A stretch of DNA of 32,683 nt, from NCBI GenBank assembly GCA_023231445.1, contig JALNVF010000018.1:1-32683 (forward strand), in the 5' to 3' direction. Each line of letters begins with the position of its first letter. Within the stretch, counting starts at the first letter, position 1. This DNA comes from Treponema sp. GTDB taxonomy: Bacteria > Spirochaetota > Spirochaetia > Treponematales > Treponemataceae. A program made the translations under genes and the position numbers. Of this stretch, positions 12,501-17,210 are shown piece by piece. The notes under the pieces were generated by a model. The model was given only the letters and a program-made list of their open reading frames with translations, searched no databases and was not told where the DNA came from.

Positions 12501-15436
12501 GTTCCCGTGAATGTATGAGATGTCTGCTGAAGATTTTTATTTACAGCTGATATATCATTCTTATCAAGTTTTAATAAAGCGATACTTGGAGGAGTAATGT
12601 CTACGGAATAAGCTATCGCATATGTTGCACTCTGTCCGTATGCGTCTGTCGCTGTATAAATCACTTTGTACTGCCCGCTCGCTGCCGGAAGCGTTACGGT
12701 ATCCGTCCATGCCGCACCTGACGCAGGCGCTGCACCTGCTGCAAGTGCCGGGGTTGATGAAGCCCCCGATGCACTTGATGAATCAGAATACATGACATTG
12801 GCTGCACTGAGCGTTACCGTACCGCTCCCGTCCGTTACAGTTCCGCTTACCGCCATCTTTCCTGAGTAATAGCTTGTCAGGCTTGAAGCCGGCGTTACTC
12901 CGCTGAATACCGGAGCTCCTGCATCTACCGCAAGCACAAATCCCTTACTTATACTGTTATATTTTGTTTCTCCCTTCGTATCGGTGACAGTAATAAGTAT
13001 ATCGTACTGTTTTTCCGCAGCTGGCAGCGTATAACTCAGGGAATACGTTGTTGAACTTCCACCTGAAAGTACCTGCGCTGTCGTATAACTTCCAACCGAA
13101 CCGCAGTCGCGGTACCCCACTGTTACAGCCGCAACTCCGTCGTCGTCGCTGATGGTTCCCAGAAGTTTGTTGTTGCTCGTTGTTCCGAACAGGTTTGTTC
13201 CCGATGTTATCCCCCCTGCTTCCTTCACGGATATGTCTGCATTGCTCATCGTTATGACCGGTGCGTCGGTCGTCTGATCGACAATATATGATGCTTTTGT
13301 ACTGCCCGTGTTCCCGACTGCATCGGTCGCGCTCAGGATCAGCGTCAGCGTCCCGCTGAACGGTGTCGTATCGACCGCCTGTGAGAATGAATAAACGGTC
13401 CCCAGGTCTATCGCATCCGACTTTCCGTTTGTATCACTCACCGTCAGTACGACGCTGCTCAGGTTCGATTCCGTCACCGTCCCACTCACCGTAATCGTTC
13501 CGTTCACACACACCGCATTGTCAGCCGTGCGTAACACGGTCGGTGTCACCGTAGAAATAACTGCAGCCGGTGTCTTGTCGTCCAGATAGAAGTATCCGGT
13601 TGCACTCCCCGTATCGTTCTCCGCATCTTCTGCCGTAACCGACAGGGTATACCGGGATTTATCCGATACGGTGGAAGCTGTTCCTATATCAGTTACCGTT
13701 ATGGTATAGTAATAGTAATATCCGTTATTTCCCGTGTATGATTCCGTACAGGTAAGCGACGGTGAACCGGAAATGCTCACCGTAAGCGGAGTATCGGCAT
13801 CCAGGGAAAGGCCGTCGGTTGCTACTTTTACCGGAATAACCGTATTTTTTATTGTCGACGCACTGTAATAGACGTCGCTTGTCCCGAAGAACGCATTTCC
13901 GCTCTGGTCTTCAAATTCCACCACTGGATCCGCGTAAATATTCTGAAGCATGAACCCGTATCCGTCTTCATTCGACGGGTACAGATCGTTCCCGTTGCGG
14001 TCCTCTCCGCTTACTTCTATCGTATAATAATCATTTGATACAAGCGTATATTTCGTGGCATCAAGCGAAAACGTATAGTCTGCCGAAAGCGCGTCGTCAT
14101 CTGTCCAGCCGCCTGCCGCAAGCACTGTCTGGGATGTGTTTTTCGTTGTATCTTCCAGTACTATGGAAACAGACGACGGCTTTATATAGTACTTGTCAAG
14201 CCCCGCTGAAAGCGAAACGGTAAATGAGGAGCCGGTCGTACTGGAACGGTAGCCCGTCTCCGCATCGGCATATGTATTGGCGGTTCCGATTTCATAGCCG
14301 CTGACTGAATAATGAGGATCGTTGCTCGGATTGATGCTGATCTTTGAAGATGCAGCTGCCGTTATGGCTGTACTTGAAGCTGAATTGCCTGCAGCAGAAA
14401 GTATTTCCTTTATTGCCGTTATCTGTGCAGCGGTATAGTCAGAGGATGTCCCGTTAAGTATGTTCTTGAGTTTCAGCGCCGTAAGGCTGTACGTACTTTC
14501 CGACATAAGCTTGTCATAGAAATTTTCCGTATTGTTTATGTAATAAACGGTTGTCGCGTTTCCCGTTCCGCTTCCGCTGTCGCCCGGTGTTGTGTATGTC
14601 TTTGCATTATCAGTCAGAATAATGCCGCAGTAATAGGTCTTCGTCTGCACCGTATCTATATCAGCACCGCTGTCCGATCCGTCGTTGTATATCTTAAGGT
14701 AGTTCGTGCGGAGTGCAAGTTTACCCGTATCTGTTCCGGCTTCAGCTGCCGTGTAATATTTTGCCACTACCAGCGGATTATCGCTCGACATCTGGCTGAA
14801 ATCCGTTACGTCAAGGAATATTCCCGCTGCTGACAGCGTTCCCGTTGCCGTATTGTACGGATACAGCGTCATTGCAAGAGAGGATACCGTATTGTCGTCA
14901 GCTATATCTCCGGCAAGTTTGACCGTACGGCCGTACGTGCTCGCTTCGTCCGTCCCCGTCTTGAGCGGTGAACTCAGAATAAGGACAGGCGGTGTATTGT
15001 CTATAATAACCGACCGTGCCGTACCCCCCGACGTATGTCCCGACGAGTCAGATGCGGTAACCGTTATTTCATATTTCCCGTCAGGGAACTGCCATCCGTT
15101 ATATGCTGTATTCGACGAATCATACGTGTTCAGCGGCAGTTTCCAGCTTGTACCGCCGCTTATTTCCCCTGAAGAAATGGTGTACGGAGTCGACGCACTT
15201 GTCGTTATATTCCGCACATTCACCGCAATAGACGAGACGCCCTGGTCATCATCGCACGTTCCCGCTAGTGTAAATGTTCCCTTTATGACCGAGGATGCAG
15301 GAGGATATGTTACCTGCAGCGTAGGTGCCTCCGTATCTACTGCCGCTCCCAGCCCTACCTGGCAGGATACAAGTGGTATAAGTGCTGCTGAAAACAGAAC
15401 CGGCAGAAAATATTTGGTGTAGACGTGTACTGACAT
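530..15436 (-). CDS. Giant lipoprotein with tandem bacterial Ig-like domains
   Basis: Predicted length is 4968 residues, about 0.5 MDa. The start at 15436 is chosen because GAGGAGG (15443-15449) sits 6 nt upstream; in-frame ATGs further up would lie on or before that site. The N-terminus is a lipoprotein signal ending LVSC, with Cys25 as the probable lipidated residue. Residues from about 35 to about 4250 are mostly 80-110-residue units ending in patterns such as Y-x-F/V-x-V/I-D-x-T-x-P, typical of bacterial Ig-like (Big) domains. Acidic loops resembling Ca2+ sites occur near residues 3360 and 3875, an IPT/TIG-like segment at about 4280-4370, and a non-Ig region with propeller-like motifs (GGIHFAYYDN) to the end. 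The product is rich in Ser, Thr, Ala, Gly and Asp. It is probably anchored in a membrane and exposed, acting as an adhesin or structural surface protein; that role is inference. The gene is monocistronic by position. Confidence 0.9.
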   Translation of the reverse strand: MSVHVYTKYFLPVLFSAALIPLVSCQVGLGAAVDTEAPTLQVTYPPASSVIKGTFTLAGTCDDDQGVSSIAVNVRNITTSASTPYTISSGEISGGTSWKLPLNTYDSSNTAYNGWQFPDGKYEITVTASDSSGHTSGGTARSVIIDNTPPVLILSSPLKTGTDEASTYGRTVKLAGDIADDNTVSSLAMTLYPYNTATGTLSAAGIFLDVTDFSQMSSDNPLVVAKYYTAAEAGTDTGKLALRTNYLKIYNDGSDSGADIDTVQTKTYYCGIILTDNAKTYTTPGDSGSGTGNATTVYYINNTENFYDKLMSESTYSLTALKLKNILNGTSSDYTAAQITAIKEILSAAGNSASSTAITAAASSKISINPSNDPHYSVSGYEIGTANTYADAETGYRSSTTGSSFTVSLSAGLDKYYIKPSSVSIVLEDTTKNTSQTVLAAGGWTDDDALSADYTFSLDATKYTLVSNDYYTIEVSGEDRNGNDLYPSNEDGYGFMLQNIYADPVVEFEDQSGNAFFGTSDVYYSASTIKNTVIPVKVATDGLSLDADTPLTVSISGSPSLTCTESYTGNNGYYYYYTITVTDIGTASTVSDKSRYTLSVTAEDAENDTGSATGYFYLDDKTPAAVISTVTPTVLRTADNAVCVNGTITVSGTVTESNLSSVVLTVSDTNGKSDAIDLGTVYSFSQAVDTTPFSGTLTLILSATDAVGNTGSTKASYIVDQTTDAPVITMSNADISVKEAGGITSGTNLFGTTSNNKLLGTISDDDGVAAVTVGYRDCGSVGSYTTAQVLSGGSSTTYSLSYTLPAAEKQYDILITVTDTKGETKYNSISKGFVLAVDAGAPVFSGVTPASSLTSYYSGKMAVSGTVTDGSGTVTLSAANVMYSDSSSASGASSTPALAAGAAPASGAAWTDTVTLPAASGQYKVIYTATDAYGQSATYAIAYSVDITPPSIALLKLDKNDISAVNKNLQQTSHTFTGTVSDTGGSGLSTVTYKVVNSSNVTVASGTASISNGTWSATIDMSSLPEGTYAITFTAADAADNTASTSVLTVYLDGTAPELSGVSAADTLISADEYTALEAGSGLLVNATAQDRGSGTVKLYVSTSSSSSSGSPAVSAVTTATTDSWTPETLYIPVLSFSSDGTYTYYVHAVDAAGNESVSDTLTVTVDRTLPTANIMSVTPTAVRTLDSVVCVNGTITVSGNASDTNLSSVVLTAADTGSHTSPVTVYTGTAYSFSQAVDTTQYSGTLTLTLTATDTAGNTGSRSVSYAIDQTTDAPKITLSNATTAITAAEAIKSAYTSGASITNIFGTTSNSSLLGTITDDDGIASVTIAYDTTSGGEYSNTILNNTVVGGSTSYSLSGASFSGLPQGLYYIKITVVDSKNETVFGTKTTSYFVVAVDNGAPTFSGVTPASSLTSYYSGTLAVSGTVTDGSGTVTLSAAHVMYSDSSSASGASSTPTLAAGAAPASGAAWTDTITLPAASGQYKVIYTATDAYGQSSTYAIAYSVDITPPSIYLKTLDKTSVSTADTAYLQKTSHTFTGTVSDTGGSGLSTVTYKAVNSSNETAASGTASISGGSWSAAIDMSSLTEGTYTVTFTAADAAGNTTSTPALTVYVDGTAPSTTLTSDAALYDTTGANGTETLTAGTTYITKNGFTLGGTITETNFSSAVLSIMKDGTKVSGVTSPTASGPWTYSQTAATDHSDDGLYVYTLTITDKAGNKTSETVSVRVDTTGPVITVTAPSADESVDSGTKTLRGTFADAGAGNKNIAYSIKNKAGTVLASGNTDQSGESWSFADASLGSTEGTVYLYMTATDILGNETTTDKDPVMFYFDKSAPDLSETGITVAGLTTNGSFTLTGKVWDTNSISKLEITTGSTTWKGSAEDSTVTVAAAAFSAIASEPSSANWSRTFTVGSGKDIAGDGTYMFTIVATDAADKTTTLYRTVKVDMTPPVLSGAEITTTKSFTVDSTDWYNTESIGVTATATDNVSGVSTVSYSTDNSTWTSMTKGSSAWTATVTCAEGTNTIYLQATDAAGNTTVSGSTTITAHIDTIKPVVAVTKVNGTDATGLESYYTTSGVVVEGTVTDLNLNTFTVTPSSGSITMNTTPTPGVNNAAAWKFTIPEAGAWNITLTAMDEAGLTTTQTFSTIIDSAEPVLTSSVTDSTWFTTLTPTLKVHVADTGTAGTTYSSGIKDVQYAVESGTAADMLKGEYSSSGYYYDYNKNYTFAADGHYSVIFTAEDNAGNSATQLKKTYNIDTTAPSTTLTSNVNLYDTAGANGTKTLTAGTTYITKDGFTLGGVITETNFSSAELSITKDGTEVSGVTSPTASGSWSYSQTAATNHTDDGLYVYTLTITDEAGNTTAKTVNVRVDTTGPVLDVTSPAADESVESDSKTIKGTASDTGAGVKSVYYELRKSDNSTIVTTDGSTDESKQIKGTVTLTGESWSKSIATGAKEGTLNLYVKATDVLSHTTEETISFYYDKSNPSLTEAYDETTGYGIGVSGKTTNAKFTLYGTASDTNALATKDESNSVYPLTVVDTVDSTTAGTYYPTVSDGKWSCSLIPTGTTGDVVDGTHVYTITARDAAGKTTTLTRTVVADATKPTWKTNGYENRTPYFTTSIVGGYTGWYYRTTSIIIDALAADETSGVAKLQYNPTEGTESIDANYIDTGNGNFTITAKEGTNTVYVRAVDAAGNRTEAVTITANVDTTAPDTCTLGTVDGVSGVSTKLTNGKSNITFTFTAADSSGTNPSGIYSAALSKIGSTAVSGAVTATGTSGEYSVTIPAADLTVSGTVTVKLTDTAGNTASFGLFSIDLDTTAPVVKISSPTASSTVNKKISLSGTASDNKGLDFATLAVSKDDSAYTKIASYSSSASSNTLSIGSDNTWAISSFDTTNYYPDSTTTSGTLYFKLSAEDDAGNTDSTTTSVTVNQNADRPVIKISNLTGSGSTIKYTTEIRGTIIDDDGISTFKVSPTSITSSTDWLKYKQSGTLSLESDGTWSYTPSGGDGTNTVYLYVKDTAGTEFWTAYAVSGTADTLYMPYILYEDAAANADNTEAITYTADSEPPSIDSIKIRCGTASTLSSASYSDCDTTKITGGSNKYIQLQITSSDACGIAASTAVQIKDSDDTAYTTLSGGTYSISNTVWTSAAIDISKYATGLAKGSVTVYDVTGFKTVQTYSFAVDNTAPSVTPTSPTNASDSTASSVTSGITLKGTVSDTGGSSVSKVQWMIPTATQRDEDDDTLAGESSSWSTNIFSSGVSFEAVIPEATIKTYDTSSYYLAVDSFLATYDNSTVFRLPVYYRVEDSTGNVLVYRNYSILHNPDADRPTCEVQYPETGAIMGVGIRISGKAEDNVSVKSVYLQIDYDGDGKFENGTGNDDKGALAALTYNGSTVYTVSVLDDLGSVPNRYDASSCPTGVESDWWGIKASDTTSWYETINKYGELDASSGTTRTIYVRACSVDNNNKISVWSTAVKIIIDTNAPVLGNHNLYLAHLDSITGETGSDTYEAYRYIQNTSENQWYLAVSAEDNNTVDDKETTIYSSADNADYTLVYDGSSSSSTTVKKTTGSWSSDSVYGYIYYIPVPTDASSVKFKVNISDGSAASQGLYYLNIDNTAPTIGTPQHNSAAVSTANVIQNSNYCYTFSDAITDAGSGFEKMLFYFVRNPGDTTNGRIYDPMITHNEAYDTSTAYTADNSLAHSRVNLSDMDSEAIASTTLYGKTYTGGTVTASTYEQDDISDNAHVRDGGLIYIGGMYRTITALSTDTVTFSPVIEGTYSSYTTAFFPYCQVVDNTGTEEVTSKTNHVFTISGDDGDGMPEIISQTTTTWTCKPSIFADNMPDGPVTLVVIAFDEAGNISTTTVSTKIESNPPRLAVLYLGTDLNGDNAINKTEFNTYSVKSDSSIAETDDNGETAVANGTIDTSKSVYGYGKKFIVKNGLAVIPEFVGGNGDIYCVFSKYATLTQAATGTVGTTVGTNAVKLAQQTTFEGYSTATNFTSESGLLVPDSVFTSGSDGTGKYMGLTFWDSTEECTAGSDTQSCWVNVYLDVDVTDSDNPTASITPFYWNSSSRNSLYGGSTDNGHIELPAHLATVKNTSGTAVFTSNATDGEYDLDPKVSGKIRIEGTAYDETRLSKLYASFDGIKINGVDAGKKTLLATYTPETDYYTAVTSDDVYDSSTTYYTKSGSTYTAASITAFASDVTYYTKGDWLLASGSSSKTAGGVIDSDGWTFRIVSDSLTQSGHTVHWKLDIDTQNIANGAGLDKRITIYADDAAYHSVSKTYQVDVVPYITSVTTDLSSYYGSAPSVYARTSQGHYPVREGEGITINGFNIISGSTVTVNGTALSALDSKLETNITSSSASGNLVVTTGTVSSLNDCNTAPAYDSDGDPDDSGAAYNAQPNGVNNNLLTDDAVLDVWQFKDAAEPVSGKAQYVTMKINPKTGIPGFSFANSILYFNMPGYASSSSSYNNGVWYWAADSKVSGSSYSQLPVGMNYGGFSQNTFAFDSYGYSYGAAMCTDTQKANASAFFQFFSRESAVISSDMDQNMNYCNSMNASRLDSSSVEIADYSWTTDIDRIQSPSMETSYSGGSSTAPTTSSPVYVFIAYYDEPFKQVRFRWGTVGATTDNIDGQTNNNITSTANAYTQPSSFANRKTYAYGLDDAVNSRYTGYAQAAKNDGVTRPSNVTDSYLNYSYSSNSGIPVQVVAASGVSGAKAAYSSETTYGAGKYVSLSIVGKDTASPVAVVSWYDSVHMKLCMAYNTAPASGNTWTTRVIDSNGGINVKTAVDGDGGIHFAYYDNIKGSNLKYAYLSSYDTTNAPQVVTVDAFGSVGAKCTIDVAKVNGVWMPYIGYQLNSYLGTPLAAKMAYCPDWTSTAVPSGADSSDFYTGKWETTIVPTKNIPTDDQINIGLYKTSVGVAQAFISGSSWTTGDTSPGSPVNNTTLNVCNATILHGNNTANPIIGYGIDTGAIEMGQKK
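7320..8680 (-). repeat. Internal duplication block B, copy 2
   Basis: Second copy of block B (residues roughly 2252-2705). It is near-identical at its N-terminal unit and more divergent towards the C-terminal side, where insertions relative to copy 1 are visible. Limits are approximate. Confidence 0.75.
9290..10590 (-). repeat. Internal duplication block B, copy 1
   Basis: This stretch of about four Ig-like units (residues roughly 1615-2049) recurs at 7320-8680. Shared landmarks are GTTYITK, GFTLGG, ETNFSSA, SGVTSPTASG and VDTTGPV. The DNA at about 10230-10580 closely matches that at about 8315-8660 (offset 1917 bp). Limits are approximate. Confidence 0.75.
10580..11935 (-). repeat. Internal duplication block A, copy 2
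   Basis: Second copy of block A (residues roughly 1167-1618), separated from copy 1 by one unrelated Ig-like unit (about 11935-12260). The offset between copies drifts from about 1644 to 1683 bp, showing small indels after duplication. Limits are approximate. Confidence 0.8.
12260..13580 (-). repeat. Internal duplication block A, copy 1
   Basis: This stretch of about four Ig-like units (residues roughly 619-1059) is repeated at 10580-11935. Shared landmarks include VCVNGTITVSG, FGTTSN, SGVTPASSLTSYYSG and VDITPPSI. Parts are almost identical at DNA level: compare 12659-12800 with 10976-11117, offset 1683 bp. Limits are approximate. Confidence 0.8.
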
Positions 15437-15505
15437 CGACAACCTCCTCATATGCATCATTTTTAATTTTTATTCACACAGAGATGTATTAATACTTTTG
15501 TCGTT

Positions 15506-15535
15506 ATTATAGTCCTTATATGTCATTTATGTCTA
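15506..15535 (-). promoter_or_regulatory. Promoter of the giant lipoprotein gene
   Basis: On the minus strand there is a perfect TATAAT (15506-15511) with TAGACA (15530-15535, five of six to TTGACA) at 18-bp spacing. Transcription would start near 15499, giving a leader of about 60 nt with the GAGGAGG ribosome site. Confidence 0.55.
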
Positions 15536-15680
15536 ATAAATCAATATTTTAGTGAATATTATTTTATTTATAGCAATTCATCACGCATAAACTTACATTT
15601 CCTGCTCCGTACACACGTCTACTGTACTATTCAGGGAGTTGCACCTGAAAATCATAAGTGCTATTTTTCCAATCATAGGA

Positions 15681-15686
15681 TATACT
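15681..15686 (+). promoter_or_regulatory. -10 box immediately before the marR start
   Basis: TATACT lies only 6 nt before the ATG at 15693. No Shine-Dalgarno stands at usual spacing (an AGGA at 15678-15681 is too far and overlaps the -10). Transcription would begin at or next to the ATG, so the mRNA would be leaderless. No good -35 is visible. Confidence 0.4.
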
Positions 15687-15692
15687 GACTGT

Positions 15693-16127
15693 ATGAATAC
15701 TGATGTTAATTCAAGTATGTCCCTTCTTTCCCGCATCCATTCCGATACGGCCGACTTCCTTACACGACGGCTCGCCGAGAACGGACTGCCGCATTTTGCT
15801 TCTTCTCATGGTTTTATTCTTTTCCAGCTTTCGCTGCAGGATTATCTTCCAATGAAAGAACTGGCACAGCGTATCAACCGGGACAAATCTACGACAACCG
15901 TACTGGTACGCAAACTTGAGCAGGAAGGATTTGTAAAAAGTAAAGCAAGTTCAGAAGACGCGCGAAGCAAGCTTATTTCTCTTACCGCAAAGGGACGTAA
16001 ATATAATGAAATTACTGCAGAGCTTTCAGATGAACTGCTCAAGACATTCTACAAAGGATTCTCCGGAGAAGAAAAGGAACAGGTTTGCAATTTTCTCAGG
16101 CGTATCGCCGGCAACTTCGAAAAATAG
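15693..16127 (+). CDS. MarR-family transcriptional regulator
   Basis: The protein has 144 residues, typical for MarR. After an N-terminal dimerisation helix, a winged helix-turn-helix runs from about residue 50 to 105: MKELAQRINRDKSTTTVLV contains the recognition helix, followed by KLEQEGFVKS and a wing with SEDARSKLISLTAKG, where the family's D-x-R pair is present. It would bind a palindrome as a dimer in the cytoplasm. An upstream in-frame ATG at 15639 would add 18 residues unlike the family, so 15693 is preferred. It is followed within 65 bp by a transporter operon whose promoter spacer is a perfect 14-bp palindrome, making that operon the likely target. The ligand is unknown. It is divergent from the giant lipoprotein gene. 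Confidence 0.88.
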   Translation: MNTDVNSSMSLLSRIHSDTADFLTRRLAENGLPHFASSHGFILFQLSLQDYLPMKELAQRINRDKSTTTVLVRKLEQEGFVKSKASSEDARSKLISLTAKGRKYNEITAELSDELLKTFYKGFSGEEKEQVCNFLRRIAGNFEK

Positions 16128-16137
16128 CGTATTACTA

Positions 16138-16166
16138 TTGACTCTTGTTTTATATAAAACTATATT
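16138..16166 (+). promoter_or_regulatory. Promoter of the ABC transporter operon with palindromic operator
   Basis: TTGACT (16138-16143) and TATATT (16161-16166) are separated by exactly 17 bp. The palindrome GTTTTATATAAAAC (16147-16160) fills the spacer up to the -10 box. A dimer bound there would block RNA polymerase. MarR proteins commonly use AT-rich palindromes, so this is the best candidate operator for the adjacent regulator; that link is inference. Confidence 0.7.
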
Positions 16167-16192
16167 TATGCTGTCATGACAAGGATAGTTTT

Positions 16193-17206
16193 ATGAAAAG
16201 AATCATTCGTATAATTACAGCTGTATGTATGTCTCTCGCTGCCATTTCATGCAGCGGAAAAAAACCGCAGCAGCTTTCCATTGCGGTTTTCATTCCGGGC
16301 ATTATTGCAGACAGTCCGATTTATGCAATGCTTGCAGACGGAGCAAAAGAAGCAGTAAACGCTTATAACAATGGTAAACCGGAGGTCTCTCAGGCAGGGC
16401 TGAACATTCTTGAAGCCGGTACAAATCAGGCTGAATGGTCATCAAAACTTACAGCCCTCGCCGCAGAACATAAATACAGCGTCATAATTTCATCAAATCC
16501 GTCCCTGCCGGAACTGGTAGGACCTCTTACGCAGCAGTTTCCCTCACAGAAATTTATTCTGCTTGATGCATACAAAACGGGCAACAACAATATAGCTACT
16601 GTCCGCTACAATCAGCATGAGCAGTCGTATCTGACCGGTTATATGGCAGGGCTTATGTCAAAGTCTCATAAAATAGGCCTGATTACGGCACAGGAGTATC
16701 CGGTTATGAACGACGTTATTCTTCCTGGCTATAAGGAAGGCGCTCTGGCTGCACAGGCAGGAACAACGGTAGATTTCCGCATTGTCGGTAACTGGTACGA
16801 TGCATCAAAAGGCTCGGAACTGGCAAACGCGATGTATAAATCGGATGTTGACGTCATACTCCCCATCTGCGGAGGGGCTGCTCAGGGTGTCATCAATGCA
16901 GCAAAAGAAAACAGCCGGTATCTGGTTTTATTTGATAATGTATCGTTCGATAAAGCACCCGACAATATCATCTCATGTACAACTCTGGATCAAAAAAAGA
17001 TGGCAGCTGAAATTACCGCCGCATATCTTACAGGAAAGACTGAATGGGGAACTGCAAAAACAGTCGGTGTGGCAGACGGGTACGTAAAATTTGAACAGGA
17101 TGCACCAGAGCGCAAAAATCCGGCTGTCACTGATGACATGCGTACAAAAATGAAAGAACTTGTAGAAAATATCCGGACCGGAAAACTGGTACTGCCGCAG
17201 AATTAA
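16193..17206 (+). CDS. BMP/PnrA-family substrate-binding lipoprotein
   Basis: The 337-residue product starts at ATG 16193, preceded by AAGGA (16181-16185) at 7-nt spacing; reading from an upstream TTG would destroy the signal peptide. The signal is K-R rich then hydrophobic, ending AISC with Cys20 as lipidation site. The mature part fits the basic membrane protein (BMP) family of periplasmic binding proteins: AVFIPGIIADSPI near the N-terminus, DAYKTGNNNIATVRYNQHEQSYLTGYMAGL in the middle, and ILPICGGAAQGV and ALFDN-like segments after it. Members bind purine nucleosides (PnrA) or riboflavin (RfuA) in Treponema. Ligand-deciding residues cannot be assigned here. It is the first gene of an operon with an ATPase and two permeases. 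Confidence 0.85.
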   Translation: MKRIIRIITAVCMSLAAISCSGKKPQQLSIAVFIPGIIADSPIYAMLADGAKEAVNAYNNGKPEVSQAGLNILEAGTNQAEWSSKLTALAAEHKYSVIISSNPSLPELVGPLTQQFPSQKFILLDAYKTGNNNIATVRYNQHEQSYLTGYMAGLMSKSHKIGLITAQEYPVMNDVILPGYKEGALAAQAGTTVDFRIVGNWYDASKGSELANAMYKSDVDVILPICGGAAQGVINAAKENSRYLVLFDNVSFDKAPDNIISCTTLDQKKMAAEITAAYLTGKTEWGTAKTVGVADGYVKFEQDAPERKNPAVTDDMRTKMKELVENIRTGKLVLPQN

Positions 17207-17210
17207 TTCT

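Noticed and set aside
398..15422. Many plus-strand open frames opposite the giant gene (for example 398-976, 10089-10898, 11412-12002)
   Set aside because: They are antisense shadows of a repetitive Ser/Thr/Val-rich gene, recur with its repeats, and lack ribosome sites and family motifs.
15500..15692. Riboswitch or MarR operator upstream of marR
   Set aside because: No copy of the 16147-16160 palindrome and no conserved riboswitch core was recognised; the DNA is AT-rich with only weak dyads.
16145..16192. A longer N-terminus of the binding lipoprotein from a TTG
   Set aside because: It would start inside the promoter spacer and put 16 residues before an otherwise perfect lipoprotein signal with its own AAGGA site.
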